DNA from: Comamonadaceae bacterium OTU4NAUVB1
Lineage (GTDB): Bacteria > Pseudomonadota > Gammaproteobacteria > Burkholderiales > Burkholderiaceae_C
NCBI GenBank assembly: GCA_024372625.1
Contig: CP099607.1
Coordinates: forward strand, 360,036-424,035
Direction: 5' to 3'
Length of the DNA stretch: 64,000 bases
The notes below the pieces were generated by a model. The model saw only the letters and a program-made list of their open reading frames with translations. It did not search any database and was not told where the DNA came from. A program made the position numbers and the translations under genes. The first letter of the stretch is position 1; every line of letters starts with the position of its first letter. This document shows positions 28,419-37,817 of this stretch, piece by piece.

Positions 28419-29090
28419 ATGTGCAATCGCTACGAATCCCCGTCCGAGGCCGAGGTGCGGCGCTACTGGCGCGTCGAGGCACCGGCGCCGGCCGCGCCCT
28501 GGCCGCACGGCGTCTTCCCGCGCTCGCCCGGGCCCTTCGTGCGGCGGGCGCGCGACGTGACGGGCTACGCGCGCGAACTGGTGGTCGGCCAGTGGGGCCT
28601 CATCCCCTGGTTCGCGAAGGAACCCAGGCTCAGGTTCCCGACCAACAACGCCCGCGCCGAGGAACTGGCGCAGAAGGCCAGTTACAAGGACCCGTGGCGG
28701 CGCGGCCAGCGCTGCATCATCCCGGCGGCCACCTTCGACGAGCCCAACTGGGAAACGGGGAAGAACGTCTGGTGGCGCTTCCGCCGCGCCGACGGCGATC
28801 CCTGGGGCCTGGCCGGCCTGTGGAACACCTGGACCGACAAGGCCACCGGCGAGGTGCACGAGAGCTACACCATGCTCACCCTCAACGCCGACGACCACCC
28901 GCTGATGCGGCGCATGCACAAGCCCGATCCGAAGGCGCCGGCGGACCGTCCGGACAAGCGTTCCGTCGTTCCCCTCGAGCCGGCGGATTTCGACACGTGG
29001 CTCGAAGGAACGACGGCGCAGGCGCAGGAACTGCTCCGGATCCCACCCGCGGGGGTGTTCGACGCCGGGCCGCTGGAAGGCGTTGGCTGA
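28419..29090 (+). CDS. SOS response-associated peptidase, YedK/HMCES family
   Basis: Protects abasic sites in single-stranded DNA by forming a thiazolidine DNA-protein crosslink; 223 aa. The catalytic residues are in place: Cys2 (MCNRY, exposed after Met removal), Asn near 77 (PTNNARAE), acidic residues D107/E108 (AATFDE, where many members have GYYEW) and H160 (NADDHPLMRRMH). The ATG at 28419 is fixed by the need for Cys2. It stands alone, divergent from the DUF2252 gene. Confidence 0.93.
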   Translation: MCNRYESPSEAEVRRYWRVEAPAPAAPWPHGVFPRSPGPFVRRARDVTGYARELVVGQWGLIPWFAKEPRLRFPTNNARAEELAQKASYKDPWRRGQRCIIPAATFDEPNWETGKNVWWRFRRADGDPWGLAGLWNTWTDKATGEVHESYTMLTLNADDHPLMRRMHKPDPKAPADRPDKRSVVPLEPADFDTWLEGTTAQAQELLRIPPAGVFDAGPLEGVG

Positions 29091-29169
29091 CAGCCGAAGG
29101 CAGCGCCGGGCGATGTCCCGGGCCCGGCGCCCGGGCCAGGGTGAAGGTCCACTTCCGAACCGGACCGCC

Positions 29170-30111
29170 ATGCACCCGCCCGCTCCCTCCCCGACGGCCC
29201 CTCGTGGATTCCATCCTCCCCGCGTGCCCGGCCGCCCCCGCACCTGGCGCATTGGCGCGACGCGCCTGGTCGCCGCGCTGGCCCTGGGCGCGGCCCTGGG
29301 TGGCTGCAGCGCCGTCAAGCTGAGCTACAACAACGCCCCCGAGATGGGCTACTGGTGGCTCGACAACCACGTGGACTTCCGCGACGACCAGACGCCGGCG
29401 GCGCGCGCGCGGCTGGCCGAGCTGCTCGCCTGGCACCGCGCCAACGAACTGCCCGAACTGGCCGGCCTGCTGGAGGACGCCGCCCGCCGGGCCCCGGACG
29501 CCCTGGCGCCGGCCGAGGTCTGCGCGGTCGACGACGCGGTGCGCCAGCGCATCCTGGCGACCGCCCGCCAGGCCTCGGCATCGGCCGCCACCCTGGTGGC
29601 GGGGCTGGACGCGGCGCAGGTGCGGCGGCTGGAGGAGAAGTTCGCGAAGAGCAACGCCGACTACGCCAAGGAATGGCTCGCGCCCGGACCCGAGGGCCAG
29701 CGCCGCAAGCGCTACGACAAGGACGTGGAGCGCTTCGAGGACTTCTACGGCCGCCTGGACGCGTCCCAGCGCGACGTGCTGCGCGAGTTCGCCGAGCGCT
29801 CGGTGTCCGACCCGCAGCGCACCGACGCCGAGCGTCGCCGCCAGCAGCAGGAGGTGCTGACCTGGCTGCGCGACCCGGCGCACCGGACGTGGTCCGAGGG
29901 CGAGGTGCGCGCCGCCGTCGACGCCTACGCGCGGCGCGGCATCCAGCCGGAGACCGGTGCCTGGGGCACCTACCGGCAGGCGCTGCGCCAGGAGAACTGC
30001 CGCAAGATCGCCGCGCTGCACGGCACCACGCGGCCCGAGCAGCGCGAGCGCGCGGCGCGCCGGCTCCAGGGCTACGCGCAGGACCTGCGCGAGCTGGCCG
30101 CCACGCCCTGA
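29170..30111 (+). CDS. DUF6279-type lipoprotein
   Basis: A 313-aa predicted lipoprotein. A basic, Pro-rich N-terminus leads into a hydrophobic segment and lipobox ALGGCSAVK (lipid-modified Cys at about 46). The mature part is Arg/Glu-rich and helical (KLSYNNAPEMGYWWLDNHVD; KSNADYAKEWLAPGPEGQRRKRYDKD), typical of the DUF6279 lipoproteins common in Burkholderiales. No enzyme motif seen. The start at 29170 is used because it gives a shorter pre-sequence than the upstream ATG at 29083. The response regulator follows after 70 nt and could be co-transcribed. Confidence 0.8.
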   Translation: MHPPAPSPTAPRGFHPPRVPGRPRTWRIGATRLVAALALGAALGGCSAVKLSYNNAPEMGYWWLDNHVDFRDDQTPAARARLAELLAWHRANELPELAGLLEDAARRAPDALAPAEVCAVDDAVRQRILATARQASASAATLVAGLDAAQVRRLEEKFAKSNADYAKEWLAPGPEGQRRKRYDKDVERFEDFYGRLDASQRDVLREFAERSVSDPQRTDAERRRQQQEVLTWLRDPAHRTWSEGEVRAAVDAYARRGIQPETGAWGTYRQALRQENCRKIAALHGTTRPEQRERAARRLQGYAQDLRELAATP

Positions 30112-30181
30112 GCGCGGCGGACGTCGCGGCCACCCGCCTTCACCATCCCATCGAACCCGAGGACCCGACCAGGGAGAACCC

Positions 30182-30595
30182 ATGACCGAGACCCCCGCCC
30201 CGGCCGCCCGCCGTCGCATCGCCATCGTGGAGGACGACGCCGCCCTGCGCGAGACGCTCGCCGCCCTGCTGCGCGAATGCCCGGACGTCGACATCGTGCT
30301 GACCACCGGCGTCGAGGCCGAGGCCGACCACTGGCTCGGCGCGCACTACGACGCCTGGGACGTGGCCATCGTCGATGTCTTCATCCAGGCGGGCAACGGC
30401 ATCCGGCTGCTCGGGGCGCACCGCCACCGGCCCGAAGGCCGGCGCATCGCCATCTTCACGGGCTTCGCCACCCCGCAGGCGCGCGCCTCGTGCGAACTGC
30501 TCGGCGCCGATGCCGTGTTCGACAAGACGACCGACCTCGAGGCGCTGATCCGCTTCTGCAGCGCCGACGCGACGCGCCCGGCGCGCCCGGCCTGA
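30182..30595 (+). CDS. Single-domain response regulator
   Basis: A 137-aa receiver-only protein: acidic pocket E17/D18/D19 (IVEDDA), phosphoacceptor D65 (AIVDVFIQAGNG), Thr in IFTGFA and conserved Lys near 115 (AVFDKTTDLEAL). No output domain, so it acts as a phosphate-transfer partner or through protein contact. A hybrid kinase starts 95 nt downstream on the same strand, its probable partner. GGAGAACCC precedes the ATG. Confidence 0.9.
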   Translation: MTETPAPAARRRIAIVEDDAALRETLAALLRECPDVDIVLTTGVEAEADHWLGAHYDAWDVAIVDVFIQAGNGIRLLGAHRHRPEGRRIAIFTGFATPQARASCELLGADAVFDKTTDLEALIRFCSADATRPARPA

Positions 30596-30690
30596 GACCC
30601 GCGGACGTGTCCCGGCGCGCAGGCGCCACCACCCGGATTTGGAGACCCCTTCGTCGCGCGCACCGACGGCGACGAGAAAACGACGACGAC

Positions 30691-32607
30691 ATGAACGACC
30701 CAGCACCCACCCCATCGGAAGACTCGATGCTTCGCAAGGTGTTCGAGGCGTCCCCATCGTTCCTGCACGTCCTGCGCGGACCCGATTTCATCTTCGAGTA
30801 CGCGAACGACGCCTACTACCGGATGGTCGGCCAGCGCGACCTGATCGGGCGGCCCGCGTTCGAGGCCATGCCCGAGGCCGCCGGCGACTTTCCGGCCCTG
30901 ATCGCGCGCGTCATGGCCACGCGGGAGCCGTTCCACGGTCACGGCATCCCGGTGATGCTGGCGCGGACGGCCGATGCGGCGCCGGAGGAGCGCCTGATCG
31001 ACCTGGTCTACGTGCCGCTGATCGATCCGGACGGGCGCTGCACGCGCGTCCTGGGCCATGGAACCGACGTCACGGAGAACGTCCTGTCGCGTCGGCGCGC
31101 CGAGGAGGCCGAGCGATTGTCCTTCCAGCGCCTGACCGACGCCCTGTCGGCCGGCCGCATGATCGCCTGGGAGTGGGACGTCCGCACGGACGCGCTGACG
31201 AGCCGCGGCGCCTGGCTGGAGCTGTTCGGACAGGCCCAGCCGCTGTTCACCACCGGCCGCGGAGCGCGGGCGTTCCTGCACCCGGACGACCGGGCCACGC
31301 GGGCCGAGACGGTGCGCGCGGCCGTGGCGTCGGACACGTCCTGGCACATGCAGTACCGCGCCCTCCACCCGGACGGCCACGACGTGTGGCTGGAGGAGCG
31401 CGCCTCCTCGTGCCGCGATGCCGCCACCGGGCACGCCATCGTCACGGGCCTGGTCTGGGACATCAGCGCGCGCAAGCAGGCCGAGTTCGAGTTGCAGCTG
31501 GCCGACCAGCGCAAGAACGACTTCCTCGCGACCCTGTCGCACGAGCTGCGCAATCCCCTGGCGCCGATCCGCAGCGGCCTGCAGATCCTCAAGCGCCTTG
31601 CGCCCGACGACGAGCGGATCAACCGCACCCGGTCGGTCATGGAGCGCCAGATGACCCACCTCGTGCGGCTGATCGACGACCTGATGGAGGTCAGCCGCAT
31701 CAGCCGCGGCAAGGTGGTGCTGCGCCCCCGGCCGCTGCTGCTGGGCTCGGTCCTGTCGACCGCCGTCGAATCGGTGTGGCCCGCGATCGAGGCGAAATCG
31801 CTGCGGCTGCGACAGCTGTTCGGGGAGACGCTGACGGTCCACGGCGACCACGACCGGCTGACGCAGGTGTTCGCCAACCTGCTGGGCAACGCGGTGAAGT
31901 TCAGTCCGCCCGGCTCGACCATCACGCTGCGCATGCACCGCGAGGACGCCGAGGCCGTGGTGGTCGTGGAGGACGAGGGCCAGGGCATCGACGCCGCCTC
32001 GCTGGAGACGGTGTTCGACCTTTTCGCGCAGGGCCCCTCGCACCAGATGAGCGGCAGCCTGGGCATCGGTCTCGCGCTGGTGAAGCAGCTGGTCGAGCTC
32101 CACCAGGGCCGCATCACGGCGCGCAGCGAGGGCAGGGACCGGGGCAGCGCGTTCACCGTGCGCCTGCCCCTCGCGCCGTCCGCGCCGCCCGCGCCGGACC
32201 CGGTCGAGGCCGACGAACCGTTCGGCGCGGACGCCGCGGACCTGCCGCGCGTGCTGGTGGTGGACGACAACCAGGACGCGGCCGACACGCTGGTGACCTG
32301 CCTGCGGCTGGAGGGCTACACGGTCGACGTGGCCTACGGCGGCCAGGCGGCGATCGAGGCCTTCGAGCGGTCGAACCCGGGGCTGGTGATGCTGGACATC
32401 GGCATGCCCGACGTCGACGGCTACCAGGTCGCGCGGCACATCCGGCGCGCCGCGTCGGGCCGGCAGGTCCGGCTCGTCGCGCTGACCGGGTGGGGCCAGC
32501 CGGAGGACCGGGCGCGGGTCATGGCCGCGGGGTTCGATGCGCACCTGGTCAAGCCGGTGGACCTGAGGGCGCTGGCCAGCGCGATGCGGCTCGAGGCCCG
32601 GCGCTGA
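30691..32607 (+). CDS. PAS-containing hybrid histidine kinase with C-terminal receiver
   Basis: Cytoplasmic signalling kinase of 638 aa without membrane helices. Domains in order: PAS 1 (about 12-130, VFEASPSFLHVLRGPDFIFE), PAS 2 (about 145-265, ending GLVWDISARKQAE), HisKA with H284 (TLSHELRNPLAPI), HATPase (about 390-505; N-box ANLLGNAVKFS, VEDEGQGID, GSLGIGLALVKQLV) and a receiver (about 525-636) with phosphoacceptor D569 (LVMLDIGMPDVDGY) and Lys in LVKPVD. The layout matches soluble hybrid kinases that relay to single-domain regulators, such as the one just upstream. Stimulus unknown. Confidence 0.93.
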   Translation: MNDPAPTPSEDSMLRKVFEASPSFLHVLRGPDFIFEYANDAYYRMVGQRDLIGRPAFEAMPEAAGDFPALIARVMATREPFHGHGIPVMLARTADAAPEERLIDLVYVPLIDPDGRCTRVLGHGTDVTENVLSRRRAEEAERLSFQRLTDALSAGRMIAWEWDVRTDALTSRGAWLELFGQAQPLFTTGRGARAFLHPDDRATRAETVRAAVASDTSWHMQYRALHPDGHDVWLEERASSCRDAATGHAIVTGLVWDISARKQAEFELQLADQRKNDFLATLSHELRNPLAPIRSGLQILKRLAPDDERINRTRSVMERQMTHLVRLIDDLMEVSRISRGKVVLRPRPLLLGSVLSTAVESVWPAIEAKSLRLRQLFGETLTVHGDHDRLTQVFANLLGNAVKFSPPGSTITLRMHREDAEAVVVVEDEGQGIDAASLETVFDLFAQGPSHQMSGSLGIGLALVKQLVELHQGRITARSEGRDRGSAFTVRLPLAPSAPPAPDPVEADEPFGADAADLPRVLVVDDNQDAADTLVTCLRLEGYTVDVAYGGQAAIEAFERSNPGLVMLDIGMPDVDGYQVARHIRRAASGRQVRLVALTGWGQPEDRARVMAAGFDAHLVKPVDLRALASAMRLEARR

Positions 32608-32717
32608 CCCCCGTCGGCGGACGGCCGCGCGAACGGCCCGGGTGGAGGGCGGCGGCACGCGCCGCCGCGTCCCGATAATCGACCGCCCCGCCAAGGTTCC
32701 GACCTCCCCCGCCGCCC

Positions 32718-33506
32718 GTGACCGCACCCTCCACCCTGTCCGCCCTCCCCACCGACCCGCCGACCCTGCGCCGCATGACGGCCGCGCGATGGCGGGCGGT
32801 GCTCGACGCGCCCGCGCCGGACGCCCTGGCCTGGATGACCGACGCCGCGCGCGCGGGTCATGCCGGCGCGCAGGCGCTGCTGGGTCAGTGGCTGCTCGAC
32901 GGCCGGGGCACCGCGCCACGGCCCCGCGACGCCTTCGCGTGGTTCCTCAAGGCCGCGCAGCAGGGCGACGCGATGGGCATGAACATGGCCGGGCGCTGCT
33001 ACGAGAACGGCTGGGGCACGGCGCGCGACCTGGTCGCGGCGGTCCGCTGGTACCGGCGCGCGGCGGACCGGAACCTCGACGCCGGCCTCTACAACCTGGC
33101 CAACCAGCTCGCCTCCGGCGAAGGCCTGCCGCGCGACGATGCCGCCGCGCTGGCGCTGTACGAGCGGGCCGCCGCGATGGGCCATGCCAAGTCGGCGACC
33201 AAGGCCGGGCGCCATCACGAGGAGGGACGCGGCGTGCCGGTCGATGCCGAGGCCGCCTTCGCGCGCTACCGCCAGGGTGCCGAGGGCGGCGACTTCCGGG
33301 GCCAGTACCACGTCGCGCGCCTGCTGGCGGCGCGCGGCCGCGTCGACGAGGCCCTGGCCTGGCTCGGGCGCGTGCCGGCGACGGCCACCCCGGGCTTCCT
33401 CGACGAGGTGGGCCGCCTGCTGTCGGCGTCGCCCGACCCGCGCTTCCGGGCGGTCGGCATCGGCATGCGCGAGCGCGCCGCGAGCGCGGCCCCGGCGTCG
33501 CGCTGA
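32718..33506 (+). CDS. Sel1-repeat (TPR-like) protein
   Basis: A 262-aa alpha-solenoid protein built of Sel1-like repeats, for example AHAGAQALLGQWLLDGRGTA-type (residues about 50-70), MGMNMAGRCYENGWGTARDL, AGLYNLANQLASGEGLPRDD and SATKAGRHHEEGRGVPVDAE. These are scaffolds for protein contacts. No signal peptide, so probably cytoplasmic. GTG start. It follows the hybrid kinase by 110 nt on the same strand and may be part of the same signalling unit, but that is only position-based. Confidence 0.85.
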   Translation: MTAPSTLSALPTDPPTLRRMTAARWRAVLDAPAPDALAWMTDAARAGHAGAQALLGQWLLDGRGTAPRPRDAFAWFLKAAQQGDAMGMNMAGRCYENGWGTARDLVAAVRWYRRAADRNLDAGLYNLANQLASGEGLPRDDAAALALYERAAAMGHAKSATKAGRHHEEGRGVPVDAEAAFARYRQGAEGGDFRGQYHVARLLAARGRVDEALAWLGRVPATATPGFLDEVGRLLSASPDPRFRAVGIGMRERAASAAPASR

Positions 33507-33579
33507 GCGCCCCGGGTCGCCGGCGGCGCGGGCCGCCGGGCGGCTCCGTACTACGATCGCACGACACCCGGGCCGTCCC

Positions 33580-34536
33580 ATGCACCTCCACATCGACGAA
33601 GCGATCACCTTCCGCAGGCTGGAGGTGCTGCTGGCCTTCATGGAGACCGGCAACCTCACGCGCGCGGCCGAGCTGCTGCAGATCAGCCCGGTCAGCGTGC
33701 ACCGCGCCCTGCACGCGCTGGAGACCGGCCTGCGCTGCACGCTGTTCCGCCACGAGGGCCGCAACCTGCACCCGACCGACGCCGCGCAGGCGCTGGCCGA
33801 GGTCGCGCGCGAGGTGCTCCACACCATGGCCGAGGGCGTGCGCTCCACGCGCGAGCTGGCCGGCTATTCGGCCGACCGCATCCGCATCGGCTCGCTCTAC
33901 TCGCTGACCGACCGCACCGTGCCGACGCTGGTGATGGGCATGAAGCTGCGCAAGCCCGACGTGCAGACCGAACTCGTGCTGGGCTCGAACGCCGACCTGC
34001 TGCAGAAGCTGCGCGACGGTGCGATCGACGCCGCGCTGATGGGCCGCCCGGAAGGCGCGCCGGACGTCGAGTCCGAGCCGCTGTTCGAGGACGACATCCA
34101 TTTCGCCGCGCCCGTGGGCTCGCGCTACGCGGGGCTGGCCGAGGTCGATCTGGCGCAGTGCGCGCAGGAGCGCTTCGTCACCCTCACCGACGGCTTCGTC
34201 ACCTACGGCGGCTTCGTCGAGGCGTTCCGCATCGCCGGCTTCACCCCCGACGTGGTGATGCGCACCGGCGACATCTTCTCGCTCATGAACCTCGTGGGCG
34301 GCGGCGTGGGCTGCAGCCTGCTGCCCGGGCGGGTGCGCGACGCGATGCCGCAGAAGGTGCAGCTCATCCCGCTGCAGGCGCGCTACCCGATGCGCCAGAC
34401 CATCGCCCTGAGCTTCCTGCGCACGCGCGAGCGCGACCCCAACCTGCTGGCCCTGCTGGCGGTGTGCCGCACCGCGCGCGCCGGATCGGGCGACGCGGCC
34501 TCGGGGGTTAACCCTCGATCGTTTCGCGGCGCGTAA
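33580..34536 (+). CDS. mdcR: LysR-family regulator of malonate genes (MdcR-like)
   Basis: LysR regulator, 318 aa, with helix-turn-helix FMETGNLTRAAELLQISPVS in the first 65 residues and the substrate-binding domain after residue 90. It lies 109 nt upstream of, and on the same strand as, the malonate carrier and malonate decarboxylase genes. LysR regulators called MdcR control such operons in other bacteria. Unlike the usual divergent arrangement it points the same way as its presumed targets. The palindrome GGGTTAACCC lies in its last codons (34505-34514) and could serve as a binding site. Confidence 0.85.
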   Translation: MHLHIDEAITFRRLEVLLAFMETGNLTRAAELLQISPVSVHRALHALETGLRCTLFRHEGRNLHPTDAAQALAEVAREVLHTMAEGVRSTRELAGYSADRIRIGSLYSLTDRTVPTLVMGMKLRKPDVQTELVLGSNADLLQKLRDGAIDAALMGRPEGAPDVESEPLFEDDIHFAAPVGSRYAGLAEVDLAQCAQERFVTLTDGFVTYGGFVEAFRIAGFTPDVVMRTGDIFSLMNLVGGGVGCSLLPGRVRDAMPQKVQLIPLQARYPMRQTIALSFLRTRERDPNLLALLAVCRTARAGSGDAASGVNPRSFRGA

Positions 34537-34645
34537 GGGTCCGGGCGCGGGCTTCATTGATCGGGGCGGGCGGGCTGCGTAACGTCCGCTTCCGGATGCG
34601 CCGCCGAGCGCGCCGCCAAGAACAAGAACTCCCGGAGACTTCCCG

Positions 34646-36028
34646 ATGACCCCCCACTGGATCTCGATCTGCGCCCTGATCGCCATGTTCGTGCTGGCCA
34701 CCGCCCTGCCCATCAACATGGGCGTGATCGCCTTCGTTGGCGCCTTCCTGGTGGGCACGCTGGTCGCGGGCATGAACGCCAAGGCGATCATGGGCGGCTT
34801 CCCGGCCGACCTGTTCCTCACGCTGGTGGGGATCACCTACCTGTTCGCGCTGGCGCAGAACAACGGCACCATCGACTGGCTGGTCCGGCTGGCGGTGCGC
34901 GCGGTGCGCGGGCGCATCGCCGCCATCCCGTGGATCATGTTCCTCATCGCCGCGCTGCTGACGGCGGTCGGCGCGGTCAGCCCGGCGGCGGTGGCGATCA
35001 TCGCGCCCATCGCCCTGGGCTTCGCCGCCAGGTACGGCATCAACCCGCTGATGATGGGCCTGATGGTGGTGCACGGCGCCCAGGGCGGCGGCTTCTCGCC
35101 GATCAGCATCTACGGCGGCATCACCAACAAGATCGTCGCCAAGGCCGGCCTGCCCCTGAACGAGACGGTCACCATGCTGGCCAGCCTGGGCGTCAACCTG
35201 AGCGTGGCGCTGCTGCTGTTCCTGGTCTTCGGCGGCGCGAAGCTGATGCGCCAGCGCGCCGGCGCCGACGGCGCCGTGGACGCGGTGCCCGCGGTGCCCC
35301 GCGTCGCGCACGGCCAGGGCGGCGCGCAGGTCTACGGCGACGCCGAGGGCGAGTCCTTCGCCGAGGAACGCCGCGCCGCCGCGCCCGGCGCCGACTCGCT
35401 CCTGGACGCCCCGGGCGCCGGCCCCGCCGCCACGGGCTCGCCCCTGGAGCGCATGGCCACGGTCGTCGGCCTGGTCGCCCTGGCCGTGCTGACGCTGTTC
35501 TTCAAGCAGGACATCGGCTTCGTCTCGATCACCATCGGCCTGGTCCTCACGCTGATGTCGCCCAACCTGCAGAAACGCGCGCTCGGCCAGGTGTCGTGGC
35601 CGGAGATCATGCTGATCGTCGGCGTCAGCACCTACGTCGGCGTGATGGACAAGATGGGCACGATCGATTTCGTGGGACACAGCGTCGCCGGTCTGACCTC
35701 GCCCCTGGTGGCGGCCTTGCTGCTGTGCTTCGTCGGCGCGGTGGTGTCGGCCTTCGCCTCCTCGACGGCGGTGCTCGGCTCGCTGATCCCGCTGGCCGTG
35801 CCCTTCCTGCAGGGCGACGCCGGCGTCGGCGCGGTCGGCTTCATCGCGGCGATGGCGGTGTCCTCCACCATCGTCGACGTGAGTCCGTTCTCCACCAACG
35901 GCGCGCTCGTGCTGGCCAACGCCCGGGGCATCGACCGCGACGTCTTCTTCCGCCAGCTGATGGTGTACGGCGCCATCGTCACGGTGGTGGCGCCGGTGGT
36001 GGTGTGGCTGCTCTTCGTGGTGCTCTGA
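34646..36028 (+). CDS. Malonate carrier, MatC-like
   Basis: Inner-membrane carrier of 460 aa with about 11-12 helices, DASS/SLC13-like fold. The N-terminal MatC domain (ICALIAMFVLATALPINMGV, VSPAAVAIIAPIALGFAARYG) and the C-terminal SSTIVDVSPFSTNGALVLAN motif match the MatC family, whose members take up malonate. A hydrophilic central loop of about 65 residues (around 205-270) is rich in Ala, Gly and acidic residues. Position between mdcR and mdcA supports malonate as substrate. Confidence 0.9.
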   Translation: MTPHWISICALIAMFVLATALPINMGVIAFVGAFLVGTLVAGMNAKAIMGGFPADLFLTLVGITYLFALAQNNGTIDWLVRLAVRAVRGRIAAIPWIMFLIAALLTAVGAVSPAAVAIIAPIALGFAARYGINPLMMGLMVVHGAQGGGFSPISIYGGITNKIVAKAGLPLNETVTMLASLGVNLSVALLLFLVFGGAKLMRQRAGADGAVDAVPAVPRVAHGQGGAQVYGDAEGESFAEERRAAAPGADSLLDAPGAGPAATGSPLERMATVVGLVALAVLTLFFKQDIGFVSITIGLVLTLMSPNLQKRALGQVSWPEIMLIVGVSTYVGVMDKMGTIDFVGHSVAGLTSPLVAALLLCFVGAVVSAFASSTAVLGSLIPLAVPFLQGDAGVGAVGFIAAMAVSSTIVDVSPFSTNGALVLANARGIDRDVFFRQLMVYGAIVTVVAPVVVWLLFVVL

Positions 36029-36111
36029 GCGCACTGCCCGCCCCGCCCGTGCCACCCGCCCGCGCGCCATCGACCGCCCCGCCCCACCGCACTTCTTCTT
36101 CCAACGCCACC

Positions 36112-37794
36112 ATGAACCCCAGATCCTGGACCACCAAGGCCGACGACCGGGCCGCGCGCCTGGCGCGCGCGGCCGCCGCGCTCGGCCCCCGGCTCGCCGG
36201 CCGGCGCGTCGACACCGACGCCATCGGCGCGCTGCTCGAGGCCGTGCTCGTGCCCGGCGACCGCGTCTGCCTCGAGGGCAACAACCAGAAGCAGGCCGAC
36301 TTCCTCGCGCGCGCGCTGGTGCGGCTCGATCCGCAGAAGGTGCACGACCTGCATATGGTGCAGTCGGTGCTGGCCCTGCCGGAGCACCTGGACGTGTTCG
36401 CGAACGGCATCGCCTCGCGCCTGGACTTCAGCTTCTCCGGGCCGCAAGGCGCGCGGCTGGCCCGGCTGGTGTCGGGCGGACGCATCCGGATCGGGGCCAT
36501 CCACACCTACCTGGAGCTGTTCGCGCGCTACTTCATCGACCTCACGCCGCAGGTGGCGCTGGTGGCGGCCCACGCGGCGGACGCCGAGGGCAACCTCTAC
36601 ACCGGCCCCAACACCGAGGACACGCCCGTCATCGTCGAGGCGACGGCGTTCTCCGGGGGCATCGTGATCGCCCAGGTCAACGAGCTGGTCGACGGCACCA
36701 CCACCACGCTGCCGCGCATCGACGTGCCGGCCGACTGGGTGAGCTTCGTGGTGAAGGCGCCCAAGCCCAACTTCATCGAGCCGCTGTTCACGCGCGACCC
36801 GGCGCAGATCAGCGAGATCCAGGTGCTGATGGCGATGATGGCCATCAAGGGCATCTACGCCGAGTACGGCGTGCAGCGCCTGAACCACGGCATCGGCTTC
36901 GACACCGCCGCCATCGAGCTGCTGCTGCCGACGTACGCCGAATCGCTGGGCCTGAAGGGGAAGATCGGCAGGCACTGGGCGCTCAACCCGCACCCGGCGC
37001 TGATTCCGGCGATCGAGGCGGGCTGGGTCGAGTCGGTGCACTCCTTCGGCTCGGAGCTGGGCATGGAGGACTACATCCGCGCGCGCTCCGACGTCTTCTT
37101 CACCGGCCCGGACGGCAGCCTGCGCAGCAACCGGGCCTTCTGCCAGGCCGCCGGGCACTACGCCTGCGACATGTTCATCGGCTCGACCCTGCAGATCGAC
37201 CTCGACGGCAACAGCTCGACCGCCACGCTGGGGCGCATCGCCGGCTTCGGCGGCGCCCCCAACATGGGCGCCGACGCGCGCGGGCGCCGGCATTCGAGCC
37301 CGGCCTGGCTCAAGGCCGGGCGCGAGGCGCGCGCCGGGCGCACCGGCGCGGCCGGCACGCCGCGCGGCCAGAAGCTGGTGGTGCAGATGGTGGAGACCTT
37401 CCGCGAGCACATGCAGCCCGCCTTCGTCGACCGGCTCGATGCCTGGACCCTGCAGGAACAGGCCGGCATGGACCTGCCGCCGATCATGATCTACGGCGAC
37501 GACGTGACCCACGTCCTGACCGAGGAAGGCATCGCCAACCTGCTGCTGTGCCGCAGCGACGCGGAGCGCGAGCAGGCCATCCGGGGCGTGGCGGGCTACA
37601 CCGCCGTGGGCCTGGGGCGCGACCGGCGCGCGGTGGAGAACCTGCGCGACCGCGGCGTGATCCGCCGGCCGCAGGACCTGGGCATCGACCCGCGCCAGGC
37701 CACGCGCAACCTGCTGGCCGCGCGCAGCATGCGCGACCTGGTGCGCGCCTCCGGCGGGCTGTACCAGCCGCCGCGGCGTTTCAGAAACTGGTAA
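36112..37794 (+). CDS. mdcA: Malonate decarboxylase subunit alpha
   Basis: Acyl-carrier-protein transferase subunit, 560 aa (usual about 550): it exchanges acetyl for malonyl on the MdcC thiol. Seen: the CoA-transferase-like text CLEGNNQKQADFLARAL, AADAEGNLYTGPNTEDTPVI, VNELVDGTTTTLPRIDVPAD and GFGGAPNMGADARGRRH. First gene of the tightly spaced mdcACDEGBH operon, 83 nt after the carrier. Cytoplasmic. Confidence 0.97.
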   Translation: MNPRSWTTKADDRAARLARAAAALGPRLAGRRVDTDAIGALLEAVLVPGDRVCLEGNNQKQADFLARALVRLDPQKVHDLHMVQSVLALPEHLDVFANGIASRLDFSFSGPQGARLARLVSGGRIRIGAIHTYLELFARYFIDLTPQVALVAAHAADAEGNLYTGPNTEDTPVIVEATAFSGGIVIAQVNELVDGTTTTLPRIDVPADWVSFVVKAPKPNFIEPLFTRDPAQISEIQVLMAMMAIKGIYAEYGVQRLNHGIGFDTAAIELLLPTYAESLGLKGKIGRHWALNPHPALIPAIEAGWVESVHSFGSELGMEDYIRARSDVFFTGPDGSLRSNRAFCQAAGHYACDMFIGSTLQIDLDGNSSTATLGRIAGFGGAPNMGADARGRRHSSPAWLKAGREARAGRTGAAGTPRGQKLVVQMVETFREHMQPAFVDRLDAWTLQEQAGMDLPPIMIYGDDVTHVLTEEGIANLLLCRSDAEREQAIRGVAGYTAVGLGRDRRAVENLRDRGVIRRPQDLGIDPRQATRNLLAARSMRDLVRASGGLYQPPRRFRNW

Positions 37795-37817
37795 ATCCCT
37801 TTGGAGGAGATGCGACG

